Positions 37,093 through 45,163 are shown, counted from the stretch's first letter. The stretch is 64,000 nucleotides of DNA from Microcella indica (GCF_013414345.1 NZ_CP058670.1:2170001-2234000); one strand, 5' to 3'. Numbers and translations are program-made. Notes: generated by a model from the sequence alone, not told the origin.

Positions 37093-37821
37093 ATGACGAG
37101 CTCGACGCACGAGGAGACCGCAGCGCAGCATCCGGCGGTCTTCCGTCGCGTGGTCGTGTGCGGCGCTCTCGCCGACGTCTGCGCGAGCCCCGACCGCGAC
37201 CTCGTGCGCAACGGCATCGACCTCGTCTCTCGCGCCAGTTGCGCGGAGATGCTCGTGGCCCTGCACGAGGATGCCCCCGACGCGGTGCTCGTGCCCGCGG
37301 AAGCCTCTTCCGGCGCTCTCGCCGAGGTCATCGATGTCGTGCACCGCTGGGCGAGCATCCCGGTACTGGTCGGGATCCATGCGGGAGACGAGGGGCGAGG
37401 CGACGCCGAGCGCGCGCTCGATGCGGGCGCGAACTCCCTCGTGACGCTGCCCGTCACCGCCGAGGAGCTGCGCCGCGCCCTCGTCGGCCTCGGCTTCGCC
37501 GCGCACGCGAGTGCCCAGGCCGTGCGGGTGGGCCGGCTACGGGTCGACGCCGTCGCGCATCGAGCCCTGCTCGACGAGCTCGAGATCGGCCTCACGCACC
37601 GCGAGTTCTCGATACTGCACTTCCTCGCCACCCGTTCGCCGCGGCTCGTGCCGGCCGGCGACATCGCTCGGCAGTTCTCCTCCACCGCCGACCCCGACGC
37701 CGCGGCACGCGCCGTTCGCGTGACGATCGGCAGCATTCGCGCGAAGCTCGCGCGCACCGCCGCCGACGGCGACGCCGTCATCCAGACGGTGCGCGGCGTC
37801 GGCTACCGCGTGAGCGCCTGA
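37093..37821 (+). CDS. Orphan OmpR-type winged-helix regulator with degenerate receiver
   Basis: I take ATG 37093 as the start (242 residues) because CGAGGGA lies 7 bases upstream. The N-terminal half has the receiver fold but lacks every phosphorylation residue: VVVCGA replaces the acidic pair, AVLVPAEAS lacks the acceptor Asp, and VTLPVT has Leu where Lys belongs. The C-terminal half is an intact winged helix (LTHREFSILHFLATRS, then AARAVRVTIGSIRAKL and VRGVGYRVSA). No kinase gene accompanies it. It presumably acts without phosphorylation. It converges on rskA. Confidence 0.78.
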   Translation: MTSSTHEETAAQHPAVFRRVVVCGALADVCASPDRDLVRNGIDLVSRASCAEMLVALHEDAPDAVLVPAEASSGALAEVIDVVHRWASIPVLVGIHAGDEGRGDAERALDAGANSLVTLPVTAEELRRALVGLGFAAHASAQAVRVGRLRVDAVAHRALLDELEIGLTHREFSILHFLATRSPRLVPAGDIARQFSSTADPDAAARAVRVTIGSIRAKLARTAADGDAVIQTVRGVGYRVSA

Positions 37822-37833
37822 GCGCCCGCGAAC

Positions 37834-38544
37834 CTACGCGGTCGCGATCGCGACGATGGGCGTCGTCGTCGGCGCGGGGCTACCCGAGCTCGGCTCGACC
37901 GACACCCCGACGACCGTGCCGGCCTCGAAGGTGCCCTCGAGCACCTGCACGACCGCGCCGTCCTCGCCGACCGAGAACAGGCCAGCGGGGGTCGGCTCGC
38001 CGTCGGTGATGTACCAGAGGGCGTAGGCCTGCTCGTCGGTGAGCTGAGGCAGCCCCTCGAACACCATCGCGGAGAGGCCGAGACTCTCGGAGGAGACCAG
38101 CGTGGCACTCGCCCCGCCCTCGACGGGGGACGCGACAGTCTGCACGTCGGGCGCGGCGACGAGAGCGACAAGCTGTTTGGCGTCACCGGCCGCAGGGTTC
38201 ACGAGGTCGGCGGCGAGCACTCCCCCGAAGAAGAGGGCGACCGCCGCGGCGGCGGCCAGCACGACCGAGCCAGGGCGGTGGAACCACCGCGTCTGCGCGC
38301 GACGCTCGGCGAGGCTCGCAACCGCAGGCGTGGCGGCAGACTCGCCACCGGGCACGACTGTGGGCCGAGGGGACGCCTGCGGCGCCGTGACCTCGGGAGA
38401 CGCCTGCGGCGTTTCGGCGATGCGGGCCATCACGGCATCCTTCATGGTCGCCGACGGGGTCACCGGCGGCACAGCGAGACCGAGGGCGGCTCGCGTGTCG
38501 GCGAACTCTTCATCGGTCATCACGTCATCGGCATCACGGTTCAT
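37834..38544 (-). CDS. rskA: Anti-sigma-K factor (RskA family)
   Basis: A 236-residue single-pass membrane protein. The N-terminal cytosolic part (about 1-95) would bind the sigma factor, a transmembrane helix follows (about 98-120, GSVVLAAAAAVALFFGGVLAA), and the extracytoplasmic C-terminal domain shows the RskA pattern (QTVASPVEGGASATLVSSES, then LPQLTDEQAYALWYI). Regulated proteolysis or redox change releases the sigma factor in the mycobacterial pair. It overlaps sigK by 4 bases. Confidence 0.88.
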   Translation of the reverse strand: MNRDADDVMTDEEFADTRAALGLAVPPVTPSATMKDAVMARIAETPQASPEVTAPQASPRPTVVPGGESAATPAVASLAERRAQTRWFHRPGSVVLAAAAAVALFFGGVLAADLVNPAAGDAKQLVALVAAPDVQTVASPVEGGASATLVSSESLGLSAMVFEGLPQLTDEQAYALWYITDGEPTPAGLFSVGEDGAVVQVLEGTFEAGTVVGVSVEPSSGSPAPTTTPIVAIATA

Positions 38545-39128
38545 GACGCCACCCCCAATTCTTCGCGCAGACGGATCATGCCGTCGCGCAATCGAGTCTT
38601 GACGGTGCCGATCGGCACACTGAGCATGATCGAGACCTCGCTGTGGGTGTACCCGCCGTAGTAGGCGAGCTCCACAGCCTGTCTCTGCAGCTCGGTGAGC
38701 TTCGTCAGCGCCTTCTCCACTCGCTCGTGTTCGATGCGGATCTCCACGTTCTCCGAGACGGAGTCGTACTCCCGTCCCAGGTCACGAATGCCGATCTTGG
38801 TGTCCCGGTCTCGCGAGGACTGCGCGCTGCGCACGCGGTCGATCGCCCGCCGGTGGGCCATGGTCAGCATCCAGGTCACCGCTTTCCCCTTATTCGGATC
38901 GAAGCGCGGTGCGGTTTGCCAGATCTCCAGAAGCACCTCCTGCACCACCTCCTCCGACTGGGCGTGATCCTTGAGCACGTGCCGCACGAGGCCGAGCATG
39001 CGCGGCGTGATGAGGTCGTAGAGCTCGCTGAACGCGCGCTGGTCGCCCTGGGCGACGCGCTGCAAGAGGTCGTTCGCCGCGTCGAGCGCGCTGGGCGCAC
39101 TCACGGAGACTTCGGTTTCGGGGGACAC
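38541..39128 (-). CDS. sigK: ECF sigma factor SigK
   Basis: The 195-residue extracytoplasmic-function sigma factor has region 2 (DLITPRMLGLVRHVLKDHAQ, then VVQEVLLEIWQTAPRFDP and WMLTMAHRRAIDRVRS) and region 4 (TELQRQAVELAYYGGYTHSE, IMLSVPIGTVKTRLRDGMIRL). Its pairing with an RskA-type anti-sigma factor identifies it as SigK. In mycobacteria SigK controls secreted and envelope proteins. The downstream membrane protein, lipoprotein and cupredoxin genes on the same strand are plausible neighbours but not proven targets. Confidence 0.9.
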   Translation of the reverse strand: MSPETEVSVSAPSALDAANDLLQRVAQGDQRAFSELYDLITPRMLGLVRHVLKDHAQSEEVVQEVLLEIWQTAPRFDPNKGKAVTWMLTMAHRRAIDRVRSAQSSRDRDTKIGIRDLGREYDSVSENVEIRIEHERVEKALTKLTELQRQAVELAYYGGYTHSEVSIMLSVPIGTVKTRLRDGMIRLREELGVAS

Positions 39129-39199
39129 TCCCCCAGCATTTCACCCCGCGCACTGAATGTCCCGTCAGGACACTCGGCGAGGGCGCGTGCGGCCCGCGG

Positions 39200-39622
39200 C
39201 TAGGGAGTGCGCGGCACGGCAGCGCGACGGCGACGCTCGACGACGATGAGCGCCGCAGCGGCGAGTGCCGCGAGCCCCTGCGCGAGAGCCGCGATCACCT
39301 TGTCGGAGTACCACACAGGCTCGAAGATCACGGGCAGACCGAGGGCGGTGAGGTCGAGGGGCACGAGGGTGCTGAGCACGAGCATCCCGAGCCCGCCGAC
39401 CGCGATGATGACGGCGATGGCGGCCGTCCAGGGGCGGCGCGCGATCACGAGGGCGACGGTGACGAGGATGCCCGCCGCGGCCTGAATGCGGAACAGGTCG
39501 CCCTGGCTCAGCAGAGGGCCCGCGACCGCGTCGAAGGTCGCCGCGAGCTGCAGGTGGATGACGGCGTTGACGATGAGACCGGCGCCCGTGAGGGCGTAGA
39601 GGGCGATGCGCAGAACTCGCAT
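39200..39622 (-). CDS. Four-helix membrane protein of unknown function
   Basis: The start at ATG 39622 follows AAAGGAG; an upstream in-frame start would add a non-conserved leader that crosses a terminator. The 140 residues hold four predicted membrane helices (about 4-24, 45-63, 66-90 and 108-128). The arrangement is DoxX-like in size but lacks clear family motifs. It lies between sigK and an exported lipoprotein gene, so an envelope role under SigK is possible. Confidence 0.65.
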   Translation of the reverse strand: MRVLRIALYALTGAGLIVNAVIHLQLAATFDAVAGPLLSQGDLFRIQAAAGILVTVALVIARRPWTAAIAVIIAVGGLGMLVLSTLVPLDLTALGLPVIFEPVWYSDKVIAALAQGLAALAAAALIVVERRRRAAVPRTP

Positions 39623-39663
39623 GGCTCTGCTCCTTTCGGTGGGGGGTGCGTCGACGGAGACGA

Positions 39664-39711
39664 AACGAGAAAGGCCGGGGGCGAGAGGCGCAGTGCCCCT
39701 CACCCCCGGCC
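39664..39711 (-). terminator. Intrinsic terminator after the lipoprotein gene
   Basis: On the minus strand GGCCGGGGG-t-GAG-g-GGC pairs with GCC-t-CTC-g-CCCCCGGCC around a short loop. The T-rich run TTTCTCGTTT follows. It begins about 17 bases after the stop codon of the 39728-40399 gene and separates it from the membrane-protein gene at 39200. Confidence 0.7.
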
Positions 39712-39727
39712 CGGAGGAACCCGGTTG

Positions 39728-40399
39728 CTACTCGATGCCGGCGTTCGCCGCGATGCCACCGGCGAGAGCCGTGGCGGTCATCGGCATGTGGCCCGCGGCC
39801 TCCTTGAGGAGGCTGAAGTACTCGGGGTCACCGGCGATGTTGGCGTCGATCGCCGCGAGCAGCGAGACGGCGTGCATCTCGAGCTCGCCCTGAACGGCCT
39901 CGGCGGGCAGCTCGGGGACGACCGAGTTGATCAGCTGGCCGAAGGACACGGCGTAGCCGTTGAGGTCTTCGACAGCCTGCGCCGACATCTCAGCATCGCC
40001 CGTCGCCTCGCCCAGCGTGTAGTTCACGAAGAACGGGATGTGCGAGCGCCATGAGTCGAGGAACGGCTGCTCGGCGTCGGGGTAGACCGAGCCGACGAGC
40101 GCGGCGATCTCGACCGAGTTCTCGTCGACGGTCGCGACAGCGGCCTGCACGTCGGCAGTCTCGAGGTCGCCTCCATCGGCGAGCGCCTGATCGATCGCGG
40201 CACCGGCGAGGTACACGTGGTCGGCGAGCAGCGCCGTCAGCTGAGCGCGCAGAGCGGCGCCATCGCTGTTGACGGTGTCGACGGCGGCGGGCTCTTCGGC
40301 CGTGGGCTCGTCCATCGGCTCCTCGGCCGTGGCAGAGCATCCGGTGAGGACGAGGGCGGCGGCGAGGCCGAGCCCGGCGAATGCGGTGGTCTTGCGCAT
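39728..40399 (-). CDS. Exported helical lipoprotein of unknown function
   Basis: A 223-residue lipoprotein with signal RKTTAFAGLGLAAALVLTGC (lipobox LTGC). An acidic linker (EEPMDEPTAEEPAAVD) follows. The mature domain is almost entirely helical, made of paired helices (LRAQLTALLADHVYLAGAA and LETADVQAAVATVDENSVEI), and it carries several His and Tyr residues such as HVYL, HIPFF and HAVSLL. It resembles four-helix-bundle proteins, but I do not recognise a family. A cupredoxin lipoprotein gene lies 55 bases upstream on the same strand, and the two may function together. Confidence 0.7.
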   Translation of the reverse strand: MRKTTAFAGLGLAAALVLTGCSATAEEPMDEPTAEEPAAVDTVNSDGAALRAQLTALLADHVYLAGAAIDQALADGGDLETADVQAAVATVDENSVEIAALVGSVYPDAEQPFLDSWRSHIPFFVNYTLGEATGDAEMSAQAVEDLNGYAVSFGQLINSVVPELPAEAVQGELEMHAVSLLAAIDANIAGDPEYFSLLKEAAGHMPMTATALAGGIAANAGIE

Positions 40400-40454
40400 G
40401 ATGTGTCTCCTTCAGTGAGTTGATCGTGCAGGTGTGATGCGGTGCAGGGGTCGG

Positions 40455-40937
40455 CTATTCCTCGACGATGACCATGGCGTTCATGGTCAGGTGCGGCTGG
40501 CAGAAGTACGGATACTCGCCGGCCTCGTCGAAGGTGAACGAGAAGGTGTCCCCCTCCTGTCCCATCGGCGCTAGTGCGTGATCGAACAGGCCGTCAGCCG
40601 TCTGGGATCCCCGCAACCCGGTGCTCTCGTTCACGTCACCCCAGGCACCCGAAGTGACGGTGTGCCCGATGGTTTCGCCGTTGCGCCAGGTCACCGTCGT
40701 GCCCACGGGCACCGTGATCGTCTCCGGCATGAAGGCCAGGCCGATCGTGATGACCTCGTCGGGGCCCTGCTCCATCGGCTCCTCCATCGGTGCGGACGCG
40801 CTCGGCTCGCTGGGCTCGTCGCCGGCGGGGGGCATGGAGCCCGCGCATCCGGTCAGAGCGATCAGCAGGGTCGGGAGCGCCAGCGCCGCGGCGAAGCCGG
40901 TGAGGCGAGAGCGGGATTCCAGTGCTGTGGTTGACAT
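40455..40937 (-). CDS. Cupredoxin (plastocyanin-like) lipoprotein
   Basis: A 160-residue protein. The signal with lipobox LTGC ends near residue 31, followed by an acidic Met/Pro/Glu-rich linker and a cupredoxin barrel. The type 1 copper ligands are all visible: His in GETIGHTVTSG, then Cys, His and Met in YPYFCQPHLTMNAMV. It should carry single electrons, or bind copper, at the outer face of the membrane. It is probably co-transcribed with the helical lipoprotein downstream. Gene order suggests a link to sigK, but I see no recognisable SigK promoter. Confidence 0.87.
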   Translation of the reverse strand: MSTTALESRSRLTGFAAALALPTLLIALTGCAGSMPPAGDEPSEPSASAPMEEPMEQGPDEVITIGLAFMPETITVPVGTTVTWRNGETIGHTVTSGAWGDVNESTGLRGSQTADGLFDHALAPMGQEGDTFSFTFDEAGEYPYFCQPHLTMNAMVIVEE

Positions 40938-41062
40938 GCCTGGTGTTCGGCACCCGGGGCCGCGGGGTTTGCCGGGGCGGGAAGTGCTCAGGTCACTGTC
41001 AGGTTCGGCGCGTGACCTCGCAGCGTGACGGCCCCGCGCGGGCCGAGCGCGGGCTGCGTGCG

Positions 41063-41157
41063 GGCAGACAAAAACCGGGCCGCAGAACGCCTCTCGGCGC
41101 GTGGCCGCTCGAAGCGGCGAATAGTGGAGCCCGGGGTTACTGCGGCCCGGCTTGTCC
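41063..41157 (-). ncRNA. Candidate structured RNA or complex terminator
   Basis: On the minus strand an 11-bp perfect outer stem (CCGGGCCGCAG with CTGCGGCCCGG, 41075-41085 and 41140-41150) encloses about 54 bases with an inner hairpin, GCCGCT-tcg-AGCGGC (41104-41118). TTTTTGTC follows the 3' arm at once, like an intrinsic terminator. TACACT, a -10-like hexamer, lies just upstream at about 41158-41163. It could be a small RNA, or the terminator of the gene ending at 41242. The rest of 40938-41241 holds only a short GTCGCCC micro-repeat near 41217-41243. Confidence 0.4.
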
Positions 41158-41241
41158 AGTGTAACGAGGGGTCTGCGCGGCGCATTCCGCTCGTACTCAG
41201 GTGCCGCCGGTCGTCAGTCGCCCGTCGCCCGTCGCCCGTCG

Positions 41242-41895
41242 CTAGTCGAGGGCGCCGCGGCGCTCGAGGCGCGCGCAGGCCGTGAAATCCTCCGCGCTCG
41301 TCGCGAGACGGGATGCTCGGCTCGTGAGCTCTGCCGCCCGAGCGTCATCCACCGCGGCGTCGGCGTCGTCCGCGAGGTCGGCCGCGCCCGCCGACGCGGT
41401 GCGGCAGAACGACGCCGCCCGCTCGAGGGCGATCGCGAAGTCGCCCACGTACGCGCCGCGCAGCACCTGGTCGGCGAGCACGCGGATCTCCTCGGGCCCC
41501 GTGGGCGACTCGGCGCCCGCGACGACGACGTCGGCCGTGGCGAGCACCTCGCTCCCGCGCTGGAACAGCAGCGAGGTGCCCTGAGGGTCTTGGCAGATGA
41601 GCGCGCGCAGGAGCGACAGCCGCCACAGCGCCCCCGGCAGGGATCGGGCGCTCGCGCGCGCCCACAGCTCGGCGAGCGTGTCGAGCCCGTGCTCGTCGGT
41701 GTACGCGACCATGCGCTCCACGAGGTCGGGGTCGTCGCTCTCGCGCACGCGGTGCACGAGAGCGCGCGCGCTGTCGTGGGCGATGCGCAGCTCGACCGCC
41801 GGGTCGAGGCCGCCCTCGATGCCCTCGAACGCGGTCGCCGGAACCCGCACCGGCCGGTGCGGCCGGGCAGGCCTGTTGCTCGCGTTCTCGCTCAT
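41242..41895 (-). CDS. Conserved hypothetical helical protein
   Basis: A 217-residue cytosolic protein read from ATG 41895. It is Ala/Arg/Glu-rich and mostly helical (RIAHDSARALVHRVRESDDPDLVERMV, then LPGALWRLSLLRALICQDP). No signal peptide, membrane segment or catalytic motif is visible. Similar proteins occur in Microbacteriaceae beside tRNA-Lys, and some databases mislabel them as RNA polymerase subunits; I give no function. It diverges from tRNA-Lys, 58 bases away. Confidence 0.7.
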   Translation of the reverse strand: MSENASNRPARPHRPVRVPATAFEGIEGGLDPAVELRIAHDSARALVHRVRESDDPDLVERMVAYTDEHGLDTLAELWARASARSLPGALWRLSLLRALICQDPQGTSLLFQRGSEVLATADVVVAGAESPTGPEEIRVLADQVLRGAYVGDFAIALERAASFCRTASAGAADLADDADAAVDDARAAELTSRASRLATSAEDFTACARLERRGALD

Positions 41896-41953
41896 GGCGG
41901 CCACGCTACCCGGCCCCGCTGGGCCGTGTTGCGCGATAGATTGGAGGGGTAGC

Positions 41954-42026
41954 GGGCCTCTAGCTCAGTTGGCAGAGCAGCGGACTTTTAATCCGCGGGT
42001 CGTGGGTTCGAGCCCCACGGGGCCCA
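41954..42026 (+). tRNA. tRNA-Lys (anticodon TTT)
   Basis: The 73-nt cloverleaf has acceptor GGGCCTC paired with GGGGCCC, an anticodon loop CTTTTAA (anticodon TTT), and a T arm GTGGG-TTCGAGC-CCCAC. CCA is not fully encoded (ACCT follows). The accessory sulfatase region begins shortly after it. An 11-base copy of its 3' end, CGGGGCCCACC, recurs at 42074-42084. Confidence 0.96.
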
Positions 42027-42171
42027 CCTGACAGGTCCTTCGTTCGCAACCGCATAACCTGCGCTCGCGCCTGCGGGGCCCACCCTGCGACTCGATTTCC
42101 GCCTTCCTCCATACCCACTCAGACATCGCGCCTACCGTGAGCGATCCATCGATCGCACGGAAGGAACGACC

Positions 42172-42333
42172 ATGGCACGAGCGGACGATCACGGCGAGCT
42201 CGACGACTTCACGGGCGACAACAACCCGTCGCAAGCCGAGGGCGACGACCCGGCAGAGAACGACGATCACACCGTCATCCCGGCGGAGGGAAAGCCGTCG
42301 CCTGCCGAGGGTGGCGAGGACGACGCGCGATAG
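42172..42333 (+). CDS. Small acidic hydrophilic protein
   Basis: A 53-residue protein from ATG 42172, preceded by GGAAGGA at the right distance. The sequence MARADDHGELDDFTGDNN continues with more Asp, Glu, Pro and Gly and has no hydrophobic segment, so it is probably disordered. The RBS and the codon bias support real translation. Function unknown; such proteins are sometimes stress-related in actinobacteria. Confidence 0.55.
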   Translation: MARADDHGELDDFTGDNNPSQAEGDDPAENDDHTVIPAEGKPSPAEGGEDDAR

Positions 42334-42356
42334 GCGGCCTATGTGTGCTGAGGCTG

Positions 42357-42714
42357 CTAGATGCTGACAAACCGAAACTCCGAGATCTCACGATTGCTCG
42401 CTGGCATCAGAATCTTCGGATCCTCGAGAGCCTCTTCGATGAGCGCGACCGCCTCGGCTTGGCGTCCGTGCTTGGCGAATACCTCGATCCTCAGATGCGG
42501 GGTCGGTGCCTTGAGCTGGCGCAGCTGGCGGTGGTCGAGCTTTGCCCTGCTGCAGCCATTCGTCGTCTACCTCCGGCGTGAGGAGCGCCGGCATCCGATC
42601 ATGTTGCACCTCCCCGGACGCGGCTCGCGCCTCGCGGGTAATAATCGCCGTCGACACCTCCCACACCTCACCCACCTTGCGGGCGGTCGCGACGCCGGCA
42701 GCCGATTCTGAACG
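42357..42714 (-). pseudogene. Remnant of an SRAP (YedK/HMCES-like) gene
   Basis: On the minus strand the frame from about 42714 encodes EVWEVSTAIITREARAASGE and HDRMPALLTPEVDDEWLQQG, the middle of the SOS-response-associated peptidase domain. At the AAA near 42545 the frame must shift by one base to continue as KLDHRQLRQLKAPTPHLRIE and end at TAG 42357-42359. The catalytic N-terminal Cys region is missing. It is a 5'-truncated, frameshifted relic. Intact SRAP proteins crosslink to abasic sites in single-stranded DNA. The rest of the gap up to 42774 shows nothing recognisable. Confidence 0.6.
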
Positions 42715-42774
42715 TGGTTACTGATGGGAGCATCTGCGGCTAAGCCAGCCGGCCTGCTAGGAAATTCGGAACCG

Positions 42775-43800
42775 TTAAATTGTGCCGTCGATTTCGACGG
42801 TACGGAACCCGGCGTTACCCATAGAGGAGTCTGGAGTGTTCGAGGATCGTGCGGCGCATCGGTATCTATTGCAGTAGGAGTCGTGGCAGAGGTAGGAGCC
42901 TCCGCGGAGGACCTTGTACATGCCCTCCGGGGGGCCTTTTGGGCCTGATACTGGAGACGTGAGGTAGTACGAAGGGTCTGACCAGTCGGCGCACCACTCC
43001 CAAATGTTGCCGACGGTCTGCCACAGGCCATAACCGTTGGGCTCAAACGTACGGACAGGCGCCGTCGTCAGGAAGCCGTCCTCGACTGTGTTAATGCGAG
43101 GGAAGTCACCCTGCCAGATGTTCGCTCGCCAAGCTCCATCATCGAGAAGGTCGTCGCCCCACGGGTACCGAGCACCGTCAAGGCCTCCCCGTGAGGCGTA
43201 TTCCCACTCAGCCTCGGTCGGCAGGCGGCGGCCAGACCAGTCGCAATATGCCACTGCGTCGTTCCAACTAACGTGAACGACCGGATGATCTTCAAGCCCG
43301 TCGATACCGGATAGCGATCCGCCCGGGTGCCGCCAGTCAGCCCCCCTCACGCCTAACCACCAGGGTGTCCCCGCCGCGGGCGCGATCACGTCTGCTGGAT
43401 TGGCGCTCAGCGCCAGGTGGAATACGGCGGAGTATCCGAACGTCTCCGCCTCAGTCGCGTACCCGGTCGCGTCGACGAATTTCGCAAAGTCGGCGTTCGT
43501 GACGCTGGTTGCGTCGATGCGGAACGCCGTCAGCGACACCTCATGCACCGGACGCTCCCCATCTTGAGGATTTCCGTCGCCATACGAATCGCCCATGCGG
43601 AAGTTGCCGGGGGGCACCTCGCGCTGCTCGATACTGTGCTCGCCGACGCCTACGCCGATGCCGGCGCCGCTGCCCAGGCTCGGCAACGAATGGGAGGGGC
43701 TCTCGCGGTCTGGCGAAGGGGCGCAACACGACGCTTCTGAGCTCGCCGGGTCCGGCGGAACATGTCGGGTCAGACCGTTCGATGGCTTCATGGGTTCCAT
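42775..43800 (-). CDS. Formylglycine-generating enzyme (sulfatase maturase)
   Basis: The start ATG 43800 (RBS GAGAGAA) gives 341 residues. The enzyme oxidises the Cys of C-x-P-x-R in sulfatases to formylglycine with O2. The copper-binding active-site cysteines are C305 and C310 in GGSYLCHDSYCNRYRCAARS, an almost exact match to human FGE, followed by the NTPDSS motif. Earlier conserved blocks include PVVHVSWNDAVAYCDWSG, RRLPTEAEWEYASRGG and GNIWEWCADW. There is no signal peptide, so it acts in the cytosol. It is the last gene of the sulfatase operon and should mature all four of its sulfatases. Confidence 0.95.
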   Translation of the reverse strand: MEPMKPSNGLTRHVPPDPASSEASCCAPSPDRESPSHSLPSLGSGAGIGVGVGEHSIEQREVPPGNFRMGDSYGDGNPQDGERPVHEVSLTAFRIDATSVTNADFAKFVDATGYATEAETFGYSAVFHLALSANPADVIAPAAGTPWWLGVRGADWRHPGGSLSGIDGLEDHPVVHVSWNDAVAYCDWSGRRLPTEAEWEYASRGGLDGARYPWGDDLLDDGAWRANIWQGDFPRINTVEDGFLTTAPVRTFEPNGYGLWQTVGNIWEWCADWSDPSYYLTSPVSGPKGPPEGMYKVLRGGSYLCHDSYCNRYRCAARSSNTPDSSMGNAGFRTVEIDGTI

Positions 43801-43810
43801 GGTATTTCTC

Positions 43811-45163
43811 TCACAGGGTGATGAGCAGCGCGAAGGATGCACCGCCGCAGAGGAGGACGAGCACGATGTCCGGCACCTTCGCCGTCCGATGAACCAGCGC
43901 GACGCCGCCAGCGAGGGCGATGGAGCCCAGCACCGCGATCCAGCCGGATAGACCTGCCTGTTCGCTGATCCGCGCGTTCGAGTGCAGCATCGACACCGAC
44001 GTGGATGCGAGCAGGCCGCAGATCACCGGCAGGATGAAGCCAGCGACGTTCTGCACGAAGAGTGAGTGCTGCGCCTTATCGTATGCGGCAAGCACGCCGA
44101 GAGCGACGACGCAGCACGCCCCGATGCTGACCAGAAAGGCGAGAGTCGCGAAGATGATTCCTAACACGAATCCGCCACCCCCGAATCCAATGGAGTAGGC
44201 GATGCCCGTCGCGATCTTCACCAGGATCGGTCCGGGCAGCGCATTGGCAATCGGCACGATCTGACCATAGAAGCTCGCGGAATCGACCATCCCCGACGCG
44301 ACGAAAAAACCGTCCGCCACGCCGACGTAGGCCTCCCCGCCCCCGAACGAGGAGAGGGAGGAGAGCGACACGAGTCCGAGGAGGGCGCCGCCGCCGACCG
44401 GATCGATGAGCAGAGCCGTCCCGATGCCGCCTAGCGTGACCACAGCGAACGTGATGATCGCGACCAGCACGGGGCGCAGCAGACCCTGAGCGCGCCGTCG
44501 CGCCGTGCCAAACTGCGGGCGGTACCGGAACCATTGGTAGACCGAGAAGGCACCGATGCTGCCGATGGCGACCAGGACGACGCCCAACGCGGAGAGTTCT
44601 GGCAGAACCCAGCTGTTTTCGAGACCGGCCACATGGGCAATAAGCGCGCGAGACTTCTCAGCGCCTGTGAGCAGGAACGTTGTACCAGCGATGAGCATGT
44701 AGACCCGGCGCCGGCGTCCCCCATCGACAATCACCGTCGCGACATAATGCGCCAGTAGGAACAGGATGAAGGCGGTAATGCCGAGTGAGACGTACTCCAG
44801 GTTGCGGATTGCGACGGGGCCGAGCGCTGAGAAGAGTGCGAGCAGTCCCACTGTCGCAATGGTGCCTGGTAGCGCCACGAAGAGCGCCGAGAAGGCAGAC
44901 AGCGCAGCGCCGCCGAGTTGGATGCCCGAGAGCGCCGCGAGCTTCACCGGCAGGGCACCCGGCGTAACATTTGCGATAACGACATCCTGCACGAAAGCCT
45001 TCTCGGTGAGGCCACCGTCAGGGGAGACCAGTTCTCGCTCCATGATCGGAATTAACGCGCTGCCGCCACCGAAACCGATGCAGCCCACCTTGAGCATCGA
45101 CGGCAACTGGCGATGTCGGCGTCCGCGGCCGTTCAGATCCACCGGCCCATCGTGTACCGGCAT
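43811..45163 (-). CDS. CHR-family (chromate transporter-like) membrane protein
   Basis: The start ATG 45163 follows AGGAG by 7 bases and gives 450 residues. Two homologous halves carry the CHR signatures: GCIGFGGGSALIPIMERELV, then NVTPGALPVKLAALSG in the first, and SSFGGGEAYVGVADGFFV, then NALPGPILVKIATGIAYSIG in the second. About eleven membrane helices are predicted. CHR proteins export chromate, a sulfate analogue. Placed between sulfatase and FGE genes, sulfate export is the more likely role here. That is inference; family substrates other than chromate are poorly documented. Confidence 0.85.
   Translation of the reverse strand: MPVHDGPVDLNGRGRRHRQLPSMLKVGCIGFGGGSALIPIMERELVSPDGGLTEKAFVQDVVIANVTPGALPVKLAALSGIQLGGAALSAFSALFVALPGTIATVGLLALFSALGPVAIRNLEYVSLGITAFILFLLAHYVATVIVDGGRRRRVYMLIAGTTFLLTGAEKSRALIAHVAGLENSWVLPELSALGVVLVAIGSIGAFSVYQWFRYRPQFGTARRRAQGLLRPVLVAIITFAVVTLGGIGTALLIDPVGGGALLGLVSLSSLSSFGGGEAYVGVADGFFVASGMVDSASFYGQIVPIANALPGPILVKIATGIAYSIGFGGGGFVLGIIFATLAFLVSIGACCVVALGVLAAYDKAQHSLFVQNVAGFILPVICGLLASTSVSMLHSNARISEQAGLSGWIAVLGSIALAGGVALVHRTAKVPDIVLVLLCGGASFALLITL

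Noticed and set aside
41217-41243. GTCGCCC micro-repeat as a regulatory array
   Set aside because: Three short copies in a GC-rich gap at the end of a gene are easily explained by slippage.
42018-42084. 11-base repeat of the tRNA-Lys 3' end as a true att pair
   Set aside because: The copies are only 56 bases apart and too short to bound an island. I see no second copy near 55.3 kb, so it is reported only as weak support.
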